From Haoranjiania flava (lineage in GTDB: Bacteria > Bacteroidota > Bacteroidia > Chitinophagales > Chitinophagaceae), in the NCBI RefSeq assembly GCF_025631005.1, contig NZ_JAOTPL010000001.1, forward strand, positions 283,836 to 347,835: a stretch of DNA of 64,000 nt. The letters are read 5' to 3'. Position 1 is the stretch's first letter. Each line of letters begins with the position of its first letter. The notes below the pieces were generated by a model. It made no database searches and was not told the DNA's origin. It was given only the letters and a program-made list of their open reading frames with translations. Positions 1 to 8,408 of this stretch are shown one piece after another. Position numbers and translations under genes: made by a program.

Positions 1-28
1 TAATTAAAAGAATCAGCGCATTTTTCAT

Positions 29-36
29 TAAATTTG
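29..36 (+). promoter_or_regulatory. Candidate -7 promoter box for the SNF2 helicase gene
   Basis: TAAATTTG matches the Bacteroidota -7 consensus TAnnTTTG and lies 34 bases before the TTG start at 71. No clear -33 TTG is visible at the usual distance, so this is a single-element match. Confidence 0.4.
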
Positions 37-70
37 CAGCTTGCTTTTTTTTAAAAAGAGAGGTTAAAAA

Positions 71-3000
71 TTGTCGTTACCCCATCTCATAAAATACATA
101 TACAGCAACGGGTCAGACGAGGTGATCAGGCGCGGGAAGAAAATATACGCTACGGGTTATATAGAAATTATCCGCCAGGATGATGCTTCCGACACGCTAA
201 CCTGCCGCGTGAAAGATGACCTGTATGGTACGTGGTATAAAGTTTACGTATCAAAGTTTTCAGACCAGGAAGAAATTTCATTACGCTGCACTTGCCCCTA
301 CAACATTGGAGATATCTGCCGCCACGAAACAGCCGCTCTTTTTTATCTGCAGGACCTGCTTGAAATATCCAATGCCAGGCAGCACAATGGCGTATATGAT
401 CAGCAACATACCGTGGTGAATATGCGCAATATTGACCTGAGGCAGATCAGGAATTTTGCATCTCCTCAAACAATTACAGATGCGGAAGAGTATTTGCGCA
501 GCAAAACTGCCAACATCCTGGAAGCAGCAAAAGAAAAAGTTGTGGCAGAGATAACGCAGAATGGCGAAAAGTATACAGTATCCATTGCGCGTAATGACCA
601 AAAAAGCTTTGAAACTTCCTGCAACTGCCGTACGGAAAACAAATACCCGCTTTGCCTGCACAAAACCATATTGCTGATACAGTTGCTGCACAACTCCGGC
701 GCCAATTACTTTGACAGCATCCGCAACTGGGACAGGGAAAAGAACAAACTGCTGGCGCTGTACGGCTATTCCCTAAACGATGACCTTGACGGGAAATTTG
801 AATTTACTTATAAAAACGGCAAGCCCTTTCTGCGGGTGCTTGATCCGGGCATAGCAAGGGTTGAACAACAACAAAAACTGCCGGAAGTATTGCCGCAACA
901 GCCAAAACCTGAAAAAGAAGATACAGCAGAACAGCAAAATTATAAGCTGGGTGTAGTGATCAGCAACAATCCTGCGCTCTACCCTTTCCTGCAATTAAGT
1001 TTGTTGAAAGGCCTAGTGAATGAAGATGAATCTGCATTCGTGGATCGCGTGGAAAAGTTAGACCTTACCAAATACACAGACATATCCGCGCTTGACGACC
1101 ATGACAGGCAACTGGTGCAACAGGTAAGAAAAATACTGCCTTCTGAAGTTACTAAATTCCTCAACCGCAACTCTCCGTTCAGCGGCATCTGGGAAAACAT
1201 TATTCATCACCATGATAGCGACCTGCCGGAAGAAACCAGGAAACTGATCGTGGAATACCTGCTGCCGAAGTACAAGAAAATATTTTCACATACCTCGCAC
1301 AGCTACCTCACCTTTTACCTTCCGGTCGGCAAACCTATCAACAGCAAAACAATTGAGCTGGCCAATTATTCAGTAAATTTTGTAAAGCCGTCTTTCCGCG
1401 TAAAAGCTTCAGATGATGGCTACGAACTTGTCTGTGAAGTGGAGACACCGCTGGATACTTACCTGCTTGCCGATAATGAATCTCAACACCGGTTTATGTT
1501 TCACGTAGAAAACCAGTTCTTTTTATGGAAATCGGTCGATGATGTTTTGCTCGTGGAAAAATTCCCTGCCTCGGGAAATATCTTTTTCTCTGCTGAAGAT
1601 TGGGAGAAAGAGTTGAATGATTTTATACTGCCGCTCTCTCAGCATTATAAAATAGATTTTTCTGAGTTTCCTACTGAAGAGTTGTTTGATGTAGAGCCCG
1701 AAGCGAGGATCAACCTGAAGGAAAGCGGCGACTACCTTGTATTTGAGCCGCAGTTTATCTACCAGAATGAGGTGGTAAATTCCAACCGCAAAGACAAAAT
1801 TATAGTTACCAAAGATGGAAAATTAAAAATAATACACCGCAACAAATTAGCGGAAGACAACTTCATCGGTAAGATAGCTTCGCTGCATACTTCTTTTGTA
1901 CGCTTTGAAAAAAATAATAACCTGGCGCTGAAAGGCGCTGAAGTGCTCAAAGACAATTGGTTTTTCCTGTTTCTGGATCTTGCAAAACAAATGAAGGTGC
2001 CGGTATATGGTTTTGAAGGGTTGAAAAAATACAAGTTCAACAGGGACAAGGTAAGCACAAAAATCTTTATCAGCAGTCATACAGACTGGTTCGATGCAAA
2101 AGTGGATGTAAGCTTTGGAGATCAGCATGTAACTATAGAAGAGATCAAGAAAGCGCTGGCCAACAACCAGACACTGATACCCTTACAGGACGGCACTTTG
2201 GGCGTGCTGCCCGAAGACTGGATGAAAAAGTATTCACTCCTTTTCCAGGTGGGCAACGGCTCGCAGCAGGAGCTTAAAATAAATAAATATCATTTCAGCT
2301 TAATTGATGAGCTATATGCGCTCAGGAATGATGAAGATATAAACTTTGAGCTGGAAGAAAAGTTTGAGCGCATAAAAGAGAACCATACCATTGCAGATGC
2401 AACGCCGCCTGCACATCTCAGTAATATCCTGCGGCCTTACCAGGCATTTGGTTTTAACTGGCTCAACTATTTAAACGGTATTGGCTGGGGAGGCATACTG
2501 GCAGACGATATGGGTCTGGGAAAGACCATTCAGGCCTTGTCTTTTTTGTATCATTTAAAAACAGAAAACGGTACGCTGAAAGCGCTGGTCGTATGCCCTA
2601 CAACGCTTATGTACAACTGGGAAAATGAAATAAAAAAATTTGCACCTGAAATCAAATACCACATTCATCATGGCACAAACCGGCACACCGGCAGGCTTAT
2701 AGACGAAAGGGTCGAGCTGATCATTACCACTTACGGCACCGTGCGCAGCGATATTAAACATCTTTCAGAAGTAAAGTTCGATTATATAATTTTAGATGAA
2801 AGCCAGGCAATAAAAAACCCGGCAAGCAAAATAGCAAAGGCCGCAAGCCTGCTAAAAGCAAACAACCGCCTGTGCCTCAGCGGTACCCCGCTACAGAATA
2901 ATACTTTTGACATCTATGCGCAAATGAATTTCCTGAACCCCGGCCTGCTCGGATCGGCAGAATGGTTCAGGCAAAACTTTGCCATACCCATTGATAAACT

Positions 3001-3814
3001 CGGCGAGGCAGATAAGAAGGATAACCTCAGGAAGCTCATCTACCCGTTTATCCTGAGGAGAACCAAGGAGCAGGTGGCCAAAGACCTGCCTGAAAAAACA
3101 GAGAGCATCCTGTACCTGGAAATGGATAAAAAGCAAAGAAAAATTTATGATGCTTACCGCAACGATTACCGCGACAGGATACTCGGGATGATTGAAGGGC
3201 AAGGCATACAACGCTCACAGCTCACCGTGCTGCAGGGGCTGATGAAGCTGCGCCAGATATGCGACAGCCCCGCTATTTTAAAGGAAGAAAACTACCCGAA
3301 CTATTCTGTAAAAATTGAAGAGTTAAGCAAAGAGATAGAAGAAAATGTGGGCGACCACAAAGTGCTGATCTTTTCCCAGTTCCTGGGCATGCTGGCTTTG
3401 ATCAGAGAAAAGCTGAAAAGCCTGGATATAAAATTTGAATACTTCGACGGCGGCACCTCTGTAAACGACCGGGAGAAAGCCATTCAGAGTTTTCAAAACG
3501 ATGAGGCCTGCCGGGTATTCCTTATCTCACTCAAAGCCGGGGGCGTGGGCCTGAACCTGACGGCTGCAGACTATGTATACATCGTAGATCCGTGGTGGAA
3601 CCCGGCTGTAGAACAACAGGCCATTGACCGTACACACCGCATCGGTCAGACGAAAAACATTTTTGCTTACCGCATGATCTGTAAAGATACCGTGGAAGAT
3701 AAAATACTTCAATTGCAGGATAAGAAGCGCGCACTGGCTACCGAACTCATCTCCAATGAAAGCGGCTTTGTCAAGAGCCTTAGTAAGGAAGATATTGAAT
3801 ATTTGTTTAGTTAA
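71..3814 (+). CDS. SNF2-family DEAD/DEAH helicase with two SWIM zinc fingers
   Basis: Predicted Swi2/Snf2 ATPase of the bacterial RapA/HepA-like kind, probably remodelling protein-nucleic acid complexes in the cytoplasm. Two CxCx(n)CxH SWIM-type fingers are visible, at C73/C75/C83/H85 and at C184/C186/C195/H197. A long middle region of unclear fold follows. The helicase core starts near residue 790: DDMGLGKT (Walker A, about 812-822), DESQ (motif II, about 907), and the C-terminal motif QAIDRTHRIGQTKN near 1181. The protein is 1247 aa, within the range for SWIM-SNF2 proteins. The only start that keeps the N-terminus is TTG at 71. The gene stands alone, followed by low-complexity spacer. Family assignment is firm; the substrate is unknown. 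Confidence 0.93.
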   Translation: MSLPHLIKYIYSNGSDEVIRRGKKIYATGYIEIIRQDDASDTLTCRVKDDLYGTWYKVYVSKFSDQEEISLRCTCPYNIGDICRHETAALFYLQDLLEISNARQHNGVYDQQHTVVNMRNIDLRQIRNFASPQTITDAEEYLRSKTANILEAAKEKVVAEITQNGEKYTVSIARNDQKSFETSCNCRTENKYPLCLHKTILLIQLLHNSGANYFDSIRNWDREKNKLLALYGYSLNDDLDGKFEFTYKNGKPFLRVLDPGIARVEQQQKLPEVLPQQPKPEKEDTAEQQNYKLGVVISNNPALYPFLQLSLLKGLVNEDESAFVDRVEKLDLTKYTDISALDDHDRQLVQQVRKILPSEVTKFLNRNSPFSGIWENIIHHHDSDLPEETRKLIVEYLLPKYKKIFSHTSHSYLTFYLPVGKPINSKTIELANYSVNFVKPSFRVKASDDGYELVCEVETPLDTYLLADNESQHRFMFHVENQFFLWKSVDDVLLVEKFPASGNIFFSAEDWEKELNDFILPLSQHYKIDFSEFPTEELFDVEPEARINLKESGDYLVFEPQFIYQNEVVNSNRKDKIIVTKDGKLKIIHRNKLAEDNFIGKIASLHTSFVRFEKNNNLALKGAEVLKDNWFFLFLDLAKQMKVPVYGFEGLKKYKFNRDKVSTKIFISSHTDWFDAKVDVSFGDQHVTIEEIKKALANNQTLIPLQDGTLGVLPEDWMKKYSLLFQVGNGSQQELKINKYHFSLIDELYALRNDEDINFELEEKFERIKENHTIADATPPAHLSNILRPYQAFGFNWLNYLNGIGWGGILADDMGLGKTIQALSFLYHLKTENGTLKALVVCPTTLMYNWENEIKKFAPEIKYHIHHGTNRHTGRLIDERVELIITTYGTVRSDIKHLSEVKFDYIILDESQAIKNPASKIAKAASLLKANNRLCLSGTPLQNNTFDIYAQMNFLNPGLLGSAEWFRQNFAIPIDKLGEADKKDNLRKLIYPFILRRTKEQVAKDLPEKTESILYLEMDKKQRKIYDAYRNDYRDRILGMIEGQGIQRSQLTVLQGLMKLRQICDSPAILKEENYPNYSVKIEELSKEIEENVGDHKVLIFSQFLGMLALIREKLKSLDIKFEYFDGGTSVNDREKAIQSFQNDEACRVFLISLKAGGVGLNLTAADYVYIVDPWWNPAVEQQAIDRTHRIGQTKNIFAYRMICKDTVEDKILQLQDKKRALATELISNESGFVKSLSKEDIEYLFS

Positions 3815-3905
3815 TTGCAGATTGCAAATTACAGATTGTAAATTAATAATTGCAAACTGATAGCCACATCTCACATCTCACCATCTCACCAATCATACAT
3901 CAAAA
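3815..3905. repeat. Low-complexity spacer with CAGATT/CAAATT and CATCTCAC iterations
   Basis: Degenerate short repeats (GCAGATTGCAAATTACAGATT, then CACATCTCACATCTCACC) fill the gap between the SNF2 gene and tyrS. A spacer with the same vocabulary lies at 38522-38750, also next to a gene stop or start. It looks like neutral intergenic repeat expansion; no coding potential is seen. Confidence 0.55.
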
Positions 3906-3931
3906 ATCAAAATCAACTGCCCTCTTTTTGT

Positions 3932-3939
3932 TACCTTTG
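3932..3939 (+). promoter_or_regulatory. -7 promoter box for tyrS
   Basis: TACCTTTG is an exact TAnnTTTG match, 16 bases before the tyrS ATG. This gives a very short leader. Confidence 0.55.
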
Positions 3940-3955
3940 CAAAAATTTTTGGAAA

Positions 3956-5233
3956 ATGAACCTGATAGAAGAATTACGTTGGAGAGGTATGTTGCAGGAT
4001 ATGATCCCCGGCACTGAAGAGCAACTTGCAAAAGAACAAACATCGGCCTACATTGGCTTTGACCCTACCGCAGAAAGCTTACATATTGGCAGCCTTGTTC
4101 CCATTTTATTGTTGGTGCACCTTCAGAAAGCAGGGCATAAGCCCTATGCGCTTGTTGGCGGCGCTACCGGTATGATCGGCGACCCCAGCATGAAGAGTGC
4201 GGAGCGTGTGTTGTTGAATGAAGAACAGTTAGCCAGGAATGTTGCAGGCATACAGGCACAACTGGAAAAATATATCGACTTCACTTCAGATGCACCGAAC
4301 GCAGCAGTGATGGTGAACAACTACGACTGGTTCAAAAACATTTCTTTCATCGACTTCCTGCGCGATGCAGGCAAGCACATCACGGTGAATTATATGATGG
4401 CAAAAGACAGCGTAAAGAAAAGGATCGAGGGAGATACGGGTATCTCGTATACCGAGTTTGCTTACCAGCTGATGCAGGGATACGACTTCTATCATTTATA
4501 CAAAACCAAAAATGTAAAGCTGCAGATGGGCGGCAGCGACCAGTGGGGAAACATTACTACCGGTACGGAATTTATACGCAGGAAAGACGGTGGTGAAGCT
4601 TTTGCATTTACCTGCCCGCTGATAAAAAAAGCAGACGGCACCAAATTCGGCAAAACCGAATCCGGCAACGTTTGGCTGGATGCAGGCAGAACCACTCCCT
4701 ATCAATTCTACCAGTTCTGGCTGAATGCTTCTGATGAGGACGCAGCAAACTGGATTAAGATATTTACTTTTCTGGACAGAGATACTGTAGAACAACTGAT
4801 TCAGCTACACCAGCAGGATCCGGGGAGGAGGCTTTTACAAAAAAGGCTGGCTGAAGAAATTACCAGGTTCGTGCACAGTGAAGAGGAACTGCAAAACGCC
4901 ATTGCAACAACAGAAAAATTGTTTGCCAATGCCAGCGCGCCCGTTGAAGGCCTCAGCGTAGACGATTTGGAAAACATGGAAGGCGTACAGAAAGTAAACA
5001 TACCCAAAAGCGCTATTGACTCCGGAGCTGATGTAGTGAGCTTCCTGGCTGACAGCAAAATTTTACCCAGCAAAGGCGAAGCACGCAAGATGGTACAAAA
5101 CGGCGGCATCAGCATCAACAGGCATAAAGTTGCTGATGTACAATTTAAAGTAGAGGCTTCACTTTTATTGCACGATCAATATCTTTTGGTACAGAAAGGA
5201 AAGAAAAATTATTACCTGGTCAAGGTTAACTGA
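3956..5233 (+). CDS. tyrS: Tyrosyl-tRNA synthetase
   Basis: Charges tRNA-Tyr with tyrosine. It is a class I synthetase: the HIGH-type motif reads HIGS at residues 43-46 and the KMSKS-type loop reads KFGKT near residue 230. Tyrosine-binding stretches are intact (YDFYHLY, GGSDQWGN). A C-terminal S4 RNA-binding domain covers about 355-425. At 425 aa it has the normal length for the bacterial TyrRS form. The ATG at 3956 follows a TAnnTTTG promoter. The kinase gene downstream starts 42 bases after the stop, so read-through transcription is possible. Confidence 0.97.
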   Translation: MNLIEELRWRGMLQDMIPGTEEQLAKEQTSAYIGFDPTAESLHIGSLVPILLLVHLQKAGHKPYALVGGATGMIGDPSMKSAERVLLNEEQLARNVAGIQAQLEKYIDFTSDAPNAAVMVNNYDWFKNISFIDFLRDAGKHITVNYMMAKDSVKKRIEGDTGISYTEFAYQLMQGYDFYHLYKTKNVKLQMGGSDQWGNITTGTEFIRRKDGGEAFAFTCPLIKKADGTKFGKTESGNVWLDAGRTTPYQFYQFWLNASDEDAANWIKIFTFLDRDTVEQLIQLHQQDPGRRLLQKRLAEEITRFVHSEEELQNAIATTEKLFANASAPVEGLSVDDLENMEGVQKVNIPKSAIDSGADVVSFLADSKILPSKGEARKMVQNGGISINRHKVADVQFKVEASLLLHDQYLLVQKGKKNYYLVKVN

Positions 5234-5275
5234 GTATCAGGCTTAAAACAATTATCAAAAAGATTTCAACAAGCA

Positions 5276-6049
5276 ATGCCCGATATCCGCACTGTTAACG
5301 TTACAAGATACGCCGCGCCATTGCGTGAAGGCGGCTCACTGCCTGCAATCGTAGAGGCGGATGACGGCTTTATGTACGTACTGAAATTCCGGGGAGCAGG
5401 CCAGGGCATTAAATCGCTGGTGGCAGAATTTATCGGCGGCGAAATTGCGAGGCTCCTGGGGCTGAAAGTTCCGGAACTTGTGTTTGCGCAACTGGATGAA
5501 GCCTTCGGCCGCACCGAACCCGACGAAGAGATACAGGACCTGCTGAAAGCCAGCCGTGGCCTTAATATCGGGTTGCATTACCTCAGCGGATCGGTGATGT
5601 ACGATCCGGCACTGGCACACACAGATGCATTCACTGCCTCTAAAATAGTATGGCTCGATGCTTATTTAGCCAACATGGACCGCACGGCGAGGAATACGAA
5701 CATGCTTCTCTGGCACAAAGAATTGTGGCTGATAGATCATGGTGCATGCCTGTATTATCACCACAACTGGAGCACATTCCCGGAGCAGGCAGGCAATACA
5801 TTTGCCATGATCAAAGACCATGTACTTTTACCGGAGGCAACACAATTGGCAGAAGCAGGAGAGTTTGCACGGCAGGCTTTATCTGTGGAAAAAATAGCAG
5901 CTATTACAGATGCAATACCCGGCGACTGGCTTGGGGAGTATGATGGTGAAACGGTATCATCCACACGTAAAAAATACTTTGATTTTCTTGCACAGCGTTT
6001 TCACAATTCTTCCGGCTTTTTAAATCAGGCAATAAATGGCGGAAAATAA
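5276..6049 (+). CDS. HipA-like kinase (HipA_2 type)
   Basis: A 257-aa protein resembling the minimal HipA-like kinase family often annotated next to DUF3037 genes. The kinase core shows VLKFRGAG (nucleotide-binding lysine region, residues about 36-43), DAYLANMDRTARNTN (catalytic-loop-like Asp and Asn, about 130-144) and IDHG (DFG-like metal-binding Asp, about 153-156). It lacks the HipA N-terminal domain and no HipB-like HTH partner is present, so it is not a classical HipBA toxin. The DUF3037 gene overlaps its end by 14 bases in another frame, indicating translational coupling. The substrate is unknown. Confidence 0.72.
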   Translation: MPDIRTVNVTRYAAPLREGGSLPAIVEADDGFMYVLKFRGAGQGIKSLVAEFIGGEIARLLGLKVPELVFAQLDEAFGRTEPDEEIQDLLKASRGLNIGLHYLSGSVMYDPALAHTDAFTASKIVWLDAYLANMDRTARNTNMLLWHKELWLIDHGACLYYHHNWSTFPEQAGNTFAMIKDHVLLPEATQLAEAGEFARQALSVEKIAAITDAIPGDWLGEYDGETVSSTRKKYFDFLAQRFHNSSGFLNQAINGGK

Positions 6050-6422
6050 ATTATTATACGAATACGCTGTAATCCGCGTGGTGCCACGTGTTGAGCGCGA
6101 TGAGTTCATCAACGCCGGACTGATATTGTACTGCAAAAAACAAGATGTACTGCTTTGTAAAACTTTTCTTCATCAAACAAAACTGCTTTGTCTTGATGAG
6201 CAGGCCGACTGTGAAACCATTGCCCGGTACCTCGAGGCTTTTGAAAGAATAGCCTCAGGCAATTGCCCGGAAAATGTTTTATCCAAAGCAGACAAACCCG
6301 CGCGCTTCCGCTGGCTTACGGCGGCTAAGAGCACTATTATTCAATGTTCACCCGTTCATCCGGGATTGGCCGATGATGTGCAGCAGGTTTTTAAAGACCT
6401 TTGTAAAAAATTGGTACACTGA
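6036..6422 (+). CDS. DUF3037 protein, coupled to the HipA-like kinase
   Basis: A 128-aa protein matching DUF3037 in its N-terminal YEYAVIRVVPRVERDEFIN region and the following INAGLILYCKK segment. Function is not established. Its start lies 14 bases inside the upstream kinase gene. The kinase/DUF3037 pairing recurs in many genomes, so a partner, substrate or modulator role is a reasonable inference. No DNA-binding helix, signal peptide or catalytic motif is evident. A GC-rich hairpin at 6620-6643 lies between this gene and the convergent fur-like gene. Confidence 0.72.
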   Translation: MAENKLLYEYAVIRVVPRVERDEFINAGLILYCKKQDVLLCKTFLHQTKLLCLDEQADCETIARYLEAFERIASGNCPENVLSKADKPARFRWLTAAKSTIIQCSPVHPGLADDVQQVFKDLCKKLVH

Positions 6423-6619
6423 TTGGCATCACCTTCTTAATTTCAGGTTTTTTTATTTTGTACACAGGACACTTCTATATTTGGCGGCGGCTAACGCATC
6501 GGGCACAAAGGTTATTTTTGTGCGCCTACTTTCAATTGTGTATAGTTACGTTTGCATGTGTGCTACCGTAAGTACTTTTCACAAAAAGATAAATAATTAT
6601 ATCAGTCATTAAATTCAAT

Positions 6620-6643
6620 GATCCGGCTGGAATCGGCCGGATC
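6620..6643. terminator. GC-rich hairpin between convergent genes
   Basis: GATCCGGC pairs with GCCGGATC across an 8-base loop, in the convergent gap between the DUF3037 gene and the fur-like gene. The T-run is weak on both strands, so termination is plausible but not certain. Confidence 0.45.
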
Positions 6644-6718
6644 GTTCTAACAACATGGTTGTATTTGTAATTGAATAATAATTTAAAACTCTAAAATAAG
6701 TACAATACCGACAACAAG

Positions 6719-7135
6719 TTAAATCTCATAACAACTTTCACACTCACCTTTGAGGATCATTTCTTTTTCACGAATATGATAGTTGCCGGGAAGTGATATC
6801 TGCGGTACAGAGACATCTTCAATACAGGTGGTAGTGCCGCATTTTTCACAGATAAAATGTACATGGTTATCATGATGGTGGCCCTGGCCGCATTCTTTGC
6901 ATAGTGCATATTTTACAGAATTATCTACCGTAGGAATAGTATGTATAATGCCGCGTTCAACGAAAGCCTGCAAGGTTCTGTAGATCGTGACCCTATCAAG
7001 ATTATCGGCGCCTTTTTCAATAGCTGCATGGTCCAGCGCCCCATTGGAACCGAGAAAAAGTTCCAGTATTTTTTTCCTTGGTTCAGTAACGCTTAATCCA
7101 TTGCTTTTTAAAATATTGGTGAGGTGTTGTAACAT
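6719..7135 (-). CDS. Fur-family metal-responsive repressor (Zur/Fur-like)
   Basis: A 138-aa regulator with a winged-helix DNA-binding half (VTEPRKKILELF; DRVTIYRTLQAF recognition region, about 47-58) and a metal-binding C-terminal half. Candidate ligands are C79/C82, H86-H88, the structural-zinc pair C96/C99, C104 and C132/C135. The four-cysteine site is typical of Fur and Zur; the metal cannot be read from sequence. The neighbouring SCO1-like and MerC-like genes handle metals or sit in metal regulons, and a perfect palindrome lies between them at 7886-7902. That makes this protein the best candidate for binding there (inference). Confidence 0.88.
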   Translation of the reverse strand: MLQHLTNILKSNGLSVTEPRKKILELFLGSNGALDHAAIEKGADNLDRVTIYRTLQAFVERGIIHTIPTVDNSVKYALCKECGQGHHHDNHVHFICEKCGTTTCIEDVSVPQISLPGNYHIREKEMILKGECESCYEI

Positions 7136-7153
7136 AACTTTTTATTTAGCAAT

Positions 7154-7161
7154 CAAAATTA
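7154..7161 (-). promoter_or_regulatory. -7 promoter box for the fur-like gene
   Basis: On the minus strand this reads TAATTTTG, an exact TAnnTTTG match. A TTG at 7179-7181 (minus) lies 17 bases upstream, as expected for a -33 element. The start codon at 7135 is about 20 bases downstream. Confidence 0.55.
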
Positions 7162-7207
7162 ATTGATGGGGTTATTGTCAAAAATATGATTTACCAACAG
7201 GCCAGTT

Positions 7208-7822
7208 TTATTCCTCTTTCAGCAGGGTTTCTATTTCTGCAACAATCTTATTCACATCTTTCTTTTTCAGCCCATCGAATATCTGTGACCTTACTTTGCC
7301 ATTCTTATCTACCAGTGCCCAGAATTGTGTGTGGATGAACTCATCGTTTATACCTTTTACATTGTTTGCCGGATCGTCAAGCAGGTAGCTCGTTCTTGCC
7401 ATCTGGTAGAGGCTGTCCTTTCTGCCCGTAAGAAAAACCCACTGCCTGGTATCTACACCCAGCGAATCTGCATAGCGCTTAAGCACAGGCACAGAATCGT
7501 TTTCAGGCATGCAGGTATGAGAAACAAATTGCACTTCAGGATTGCCTCTAAACCGCTCGTATACTTTTTTCATATTGGTATTGAGTTTGGGGCAAATACC
7601 CTGGCAGGTAGTAAAAAAGTATTCCACTACGGTTACTTTGTTTTTCATGTCATTGTCTGTAAATGCCTTTCCATCCTGGTTGGTAAAGCTAAAAGGTTGC
7701 ACATAACTCAGCACCGGCGACTGTTTCTTCCAATTATCTGTACCCATAAAAGTCAGTAACCAAAAAACCAAGACCACAATGGCAAAAAAGCCAAGATATA
7801 TCCAAAGTATTTTGTTTCTCAT
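7208..7822 (-). CDS. SCO1/SenC/PrrC family protein, membrane anchored
   Basis: Thioredoxin-fold copper chaperone family that helps assemble the CuA centre of cytochrome c oxidase. The N-terminal hydrophobic segment (about 6-26) anchors it in the inner membrane. The copper motif CQGIC (C73, C77) and the distal H164 are all present. At 204 aa it has normal length. It is divergently transcribed from the MerC-like gene. Two exact TAnnTTTG boxes lie upstream on the minus strand (7842-7849 and 7900-7907), the second overlapping the palindrome at 7886-7902. Oxidase genes are not in the window. Confidence 0.9.
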   Translation of the reverse strand: MRNKILWIYLGFFAIVVLVFWLLTFMGTDNWKKQSPVLSYVQPFSFTNQDGKAFTDNDMKNKVTVVEYFFTTCQGICPKLNTNMKKVYERFRGNPEVQFVSHTCMPENDSVPVLKRYADSLGVDTRQWVFLTGRKDSLYQMARTSYLLDDPANNVKGINDEFIHTQFWALVDKNGKVRSQIFDGLKKKDVNKIVAEIETLLKEE

Positions 7823-7841
7823 AAAGGATCATTAAGTTGTA

Positions 7842-7849
7842 CAAAGGTA
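7842..7849 (-). promoter_or_regulatory. -7 promoter box for the SCO1-like gene
   Basis: TACCTTTG on the minus strand, about 20 bases before the ATG at 7822. It is the proximal of two exact matches. Confidence 0.5.
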
Positions 7850-7885
7850 GCTACAATAATTTTAAAAAATTTTTATTCAAATTTC

Positions 7886-7902
7886 TTGCAACATTGTTGC
7901 AA
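7886..7902. promoter_or_regulatory. Perfect 17-bp palindrome between divergent promoters, candidate Fur/Zur-type operator
   Basis: TTGCAACATTGTTGCAA is an 8-1-8 perfect inverted repeat. Its outer TTG sits where the -33 element of the MerC-like promoter is expected: 20 bases before TATATTTG at 7909-7916. On the other strand it overlaps a TACCTTTG box at 7900-7907. A protein bound here would block both directions. The symmetric, odd-centred layout fits Fur-family sites, and a Fur-family gene lies about 750 bases away. Assignment to that regulator is inference. Confidence 0.6.
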
Positions 7903-7908
7903 AGGTAA

Positions 7909-7916
7909 TATATTTG
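7909..7916 (+). promoter_or_regulatory. -7 promoter box for the MerC-like gene
   Basis: TATATTTG is an exact consensus match 20 bases downstream of the TTG at 7886-7888. It is one of the best two-element promoters in the window. Confidence 0.6.
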
Positions 7917-7935
7917 CATTGATTCAATAAAAAAA

Positions 7936-8391
7936 ATGATTGTGGATATAGCTCAACTGGAACCAACTAAAAAGATAAACCCCAAAAAAAAGCTGATGAA
8001 AATAAATTGGGATGCATTAGGCGTTACTACGTCAGTGGCCTGCGCCATTCACTGCGCCGTGCTACCGTTGCTGATGACCAGCCTGCCGCTTTTCGGCATC
8101 AACATAATACACAACCATGCGTTTGAATATACCATGATAGGTCTGGCATTTTTAATTGGGGTGAGAGCTTTAACACATGGCTATAAAACGCATCATGGCA
8201 GCATGAAACCCGTGGTTATGTTTTCTGCCGGCATACTGTTGCTGGTGTTGAAAGAAGTGTTTCATGACAATGCTATTTACTTTCTTGTACCTGCTGTAAC
8301 GCTCATCGTTGCGGCACACTATATCAACTACCGTCTTTGTAAAAAAACAGGCAGTTGTACTGACCATACCTGTGCGCATCAGCATTCATAA
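7936..8391 (+). CDS. MerC-domain membrane protein
   Basis: A small membrane protein related to MerC, named for mercury transport. In Bacteroidota such genes are widespread and not tied to mer operons, and a role in zinc or other metal homeostasis has been suggested. Four hydrophobic segments follow the N-terminus. The conserved metal motif CAIHC (C36, H39, C40) lies in the first membrane helix. The extreme C-terminus is rich in Cys and His (residues about 135-151). A second in-frame ATG at 7996 (MKINWDALG) fits the usual family N-terminus better and may be the true start. The operator-like palindrome upstream suggests metal-dependent repression. Confidence 0.82.
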   Translation: MIVDIAQLEPTKKINPKKKLMKINWDALGVTTSVACAIHCAVLPLLMTSLPLFGINIIHNHAFEYTMIGLAFLIGVRALTHGYKTHHGSMKPVVMFSAGILLLVLKEVFHDNAIYFLVPAVTLIVAAHYINYRLCKKTGSCTDHTCAHQHS

Positions 8392-8396
8392 AGCCG

Positions 8397-8404
8397 TATA
8401 TTTG
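8397..8404 (+). promoter_or_regulatory. -7-like box immediately before the mtgA start
   Basis: TATATTTG ends only 4 bases before the GTG at 8409. If used, transcription would begin at or inside the start codon, giving a leaderless message; otherwise mtgA depends on read-through from the MerC-like gene 17 bases upstream. Confidence 0.35.
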
Positions 8405-8408
8405 CGGC

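Noticed and set aside
5276..6049. Classical HipBA toxin-antitoxin locus
   Set aside because: The HipA N-terminal domain and a HipB HTH gene are both missing; the partner is a DUF3037 protein.
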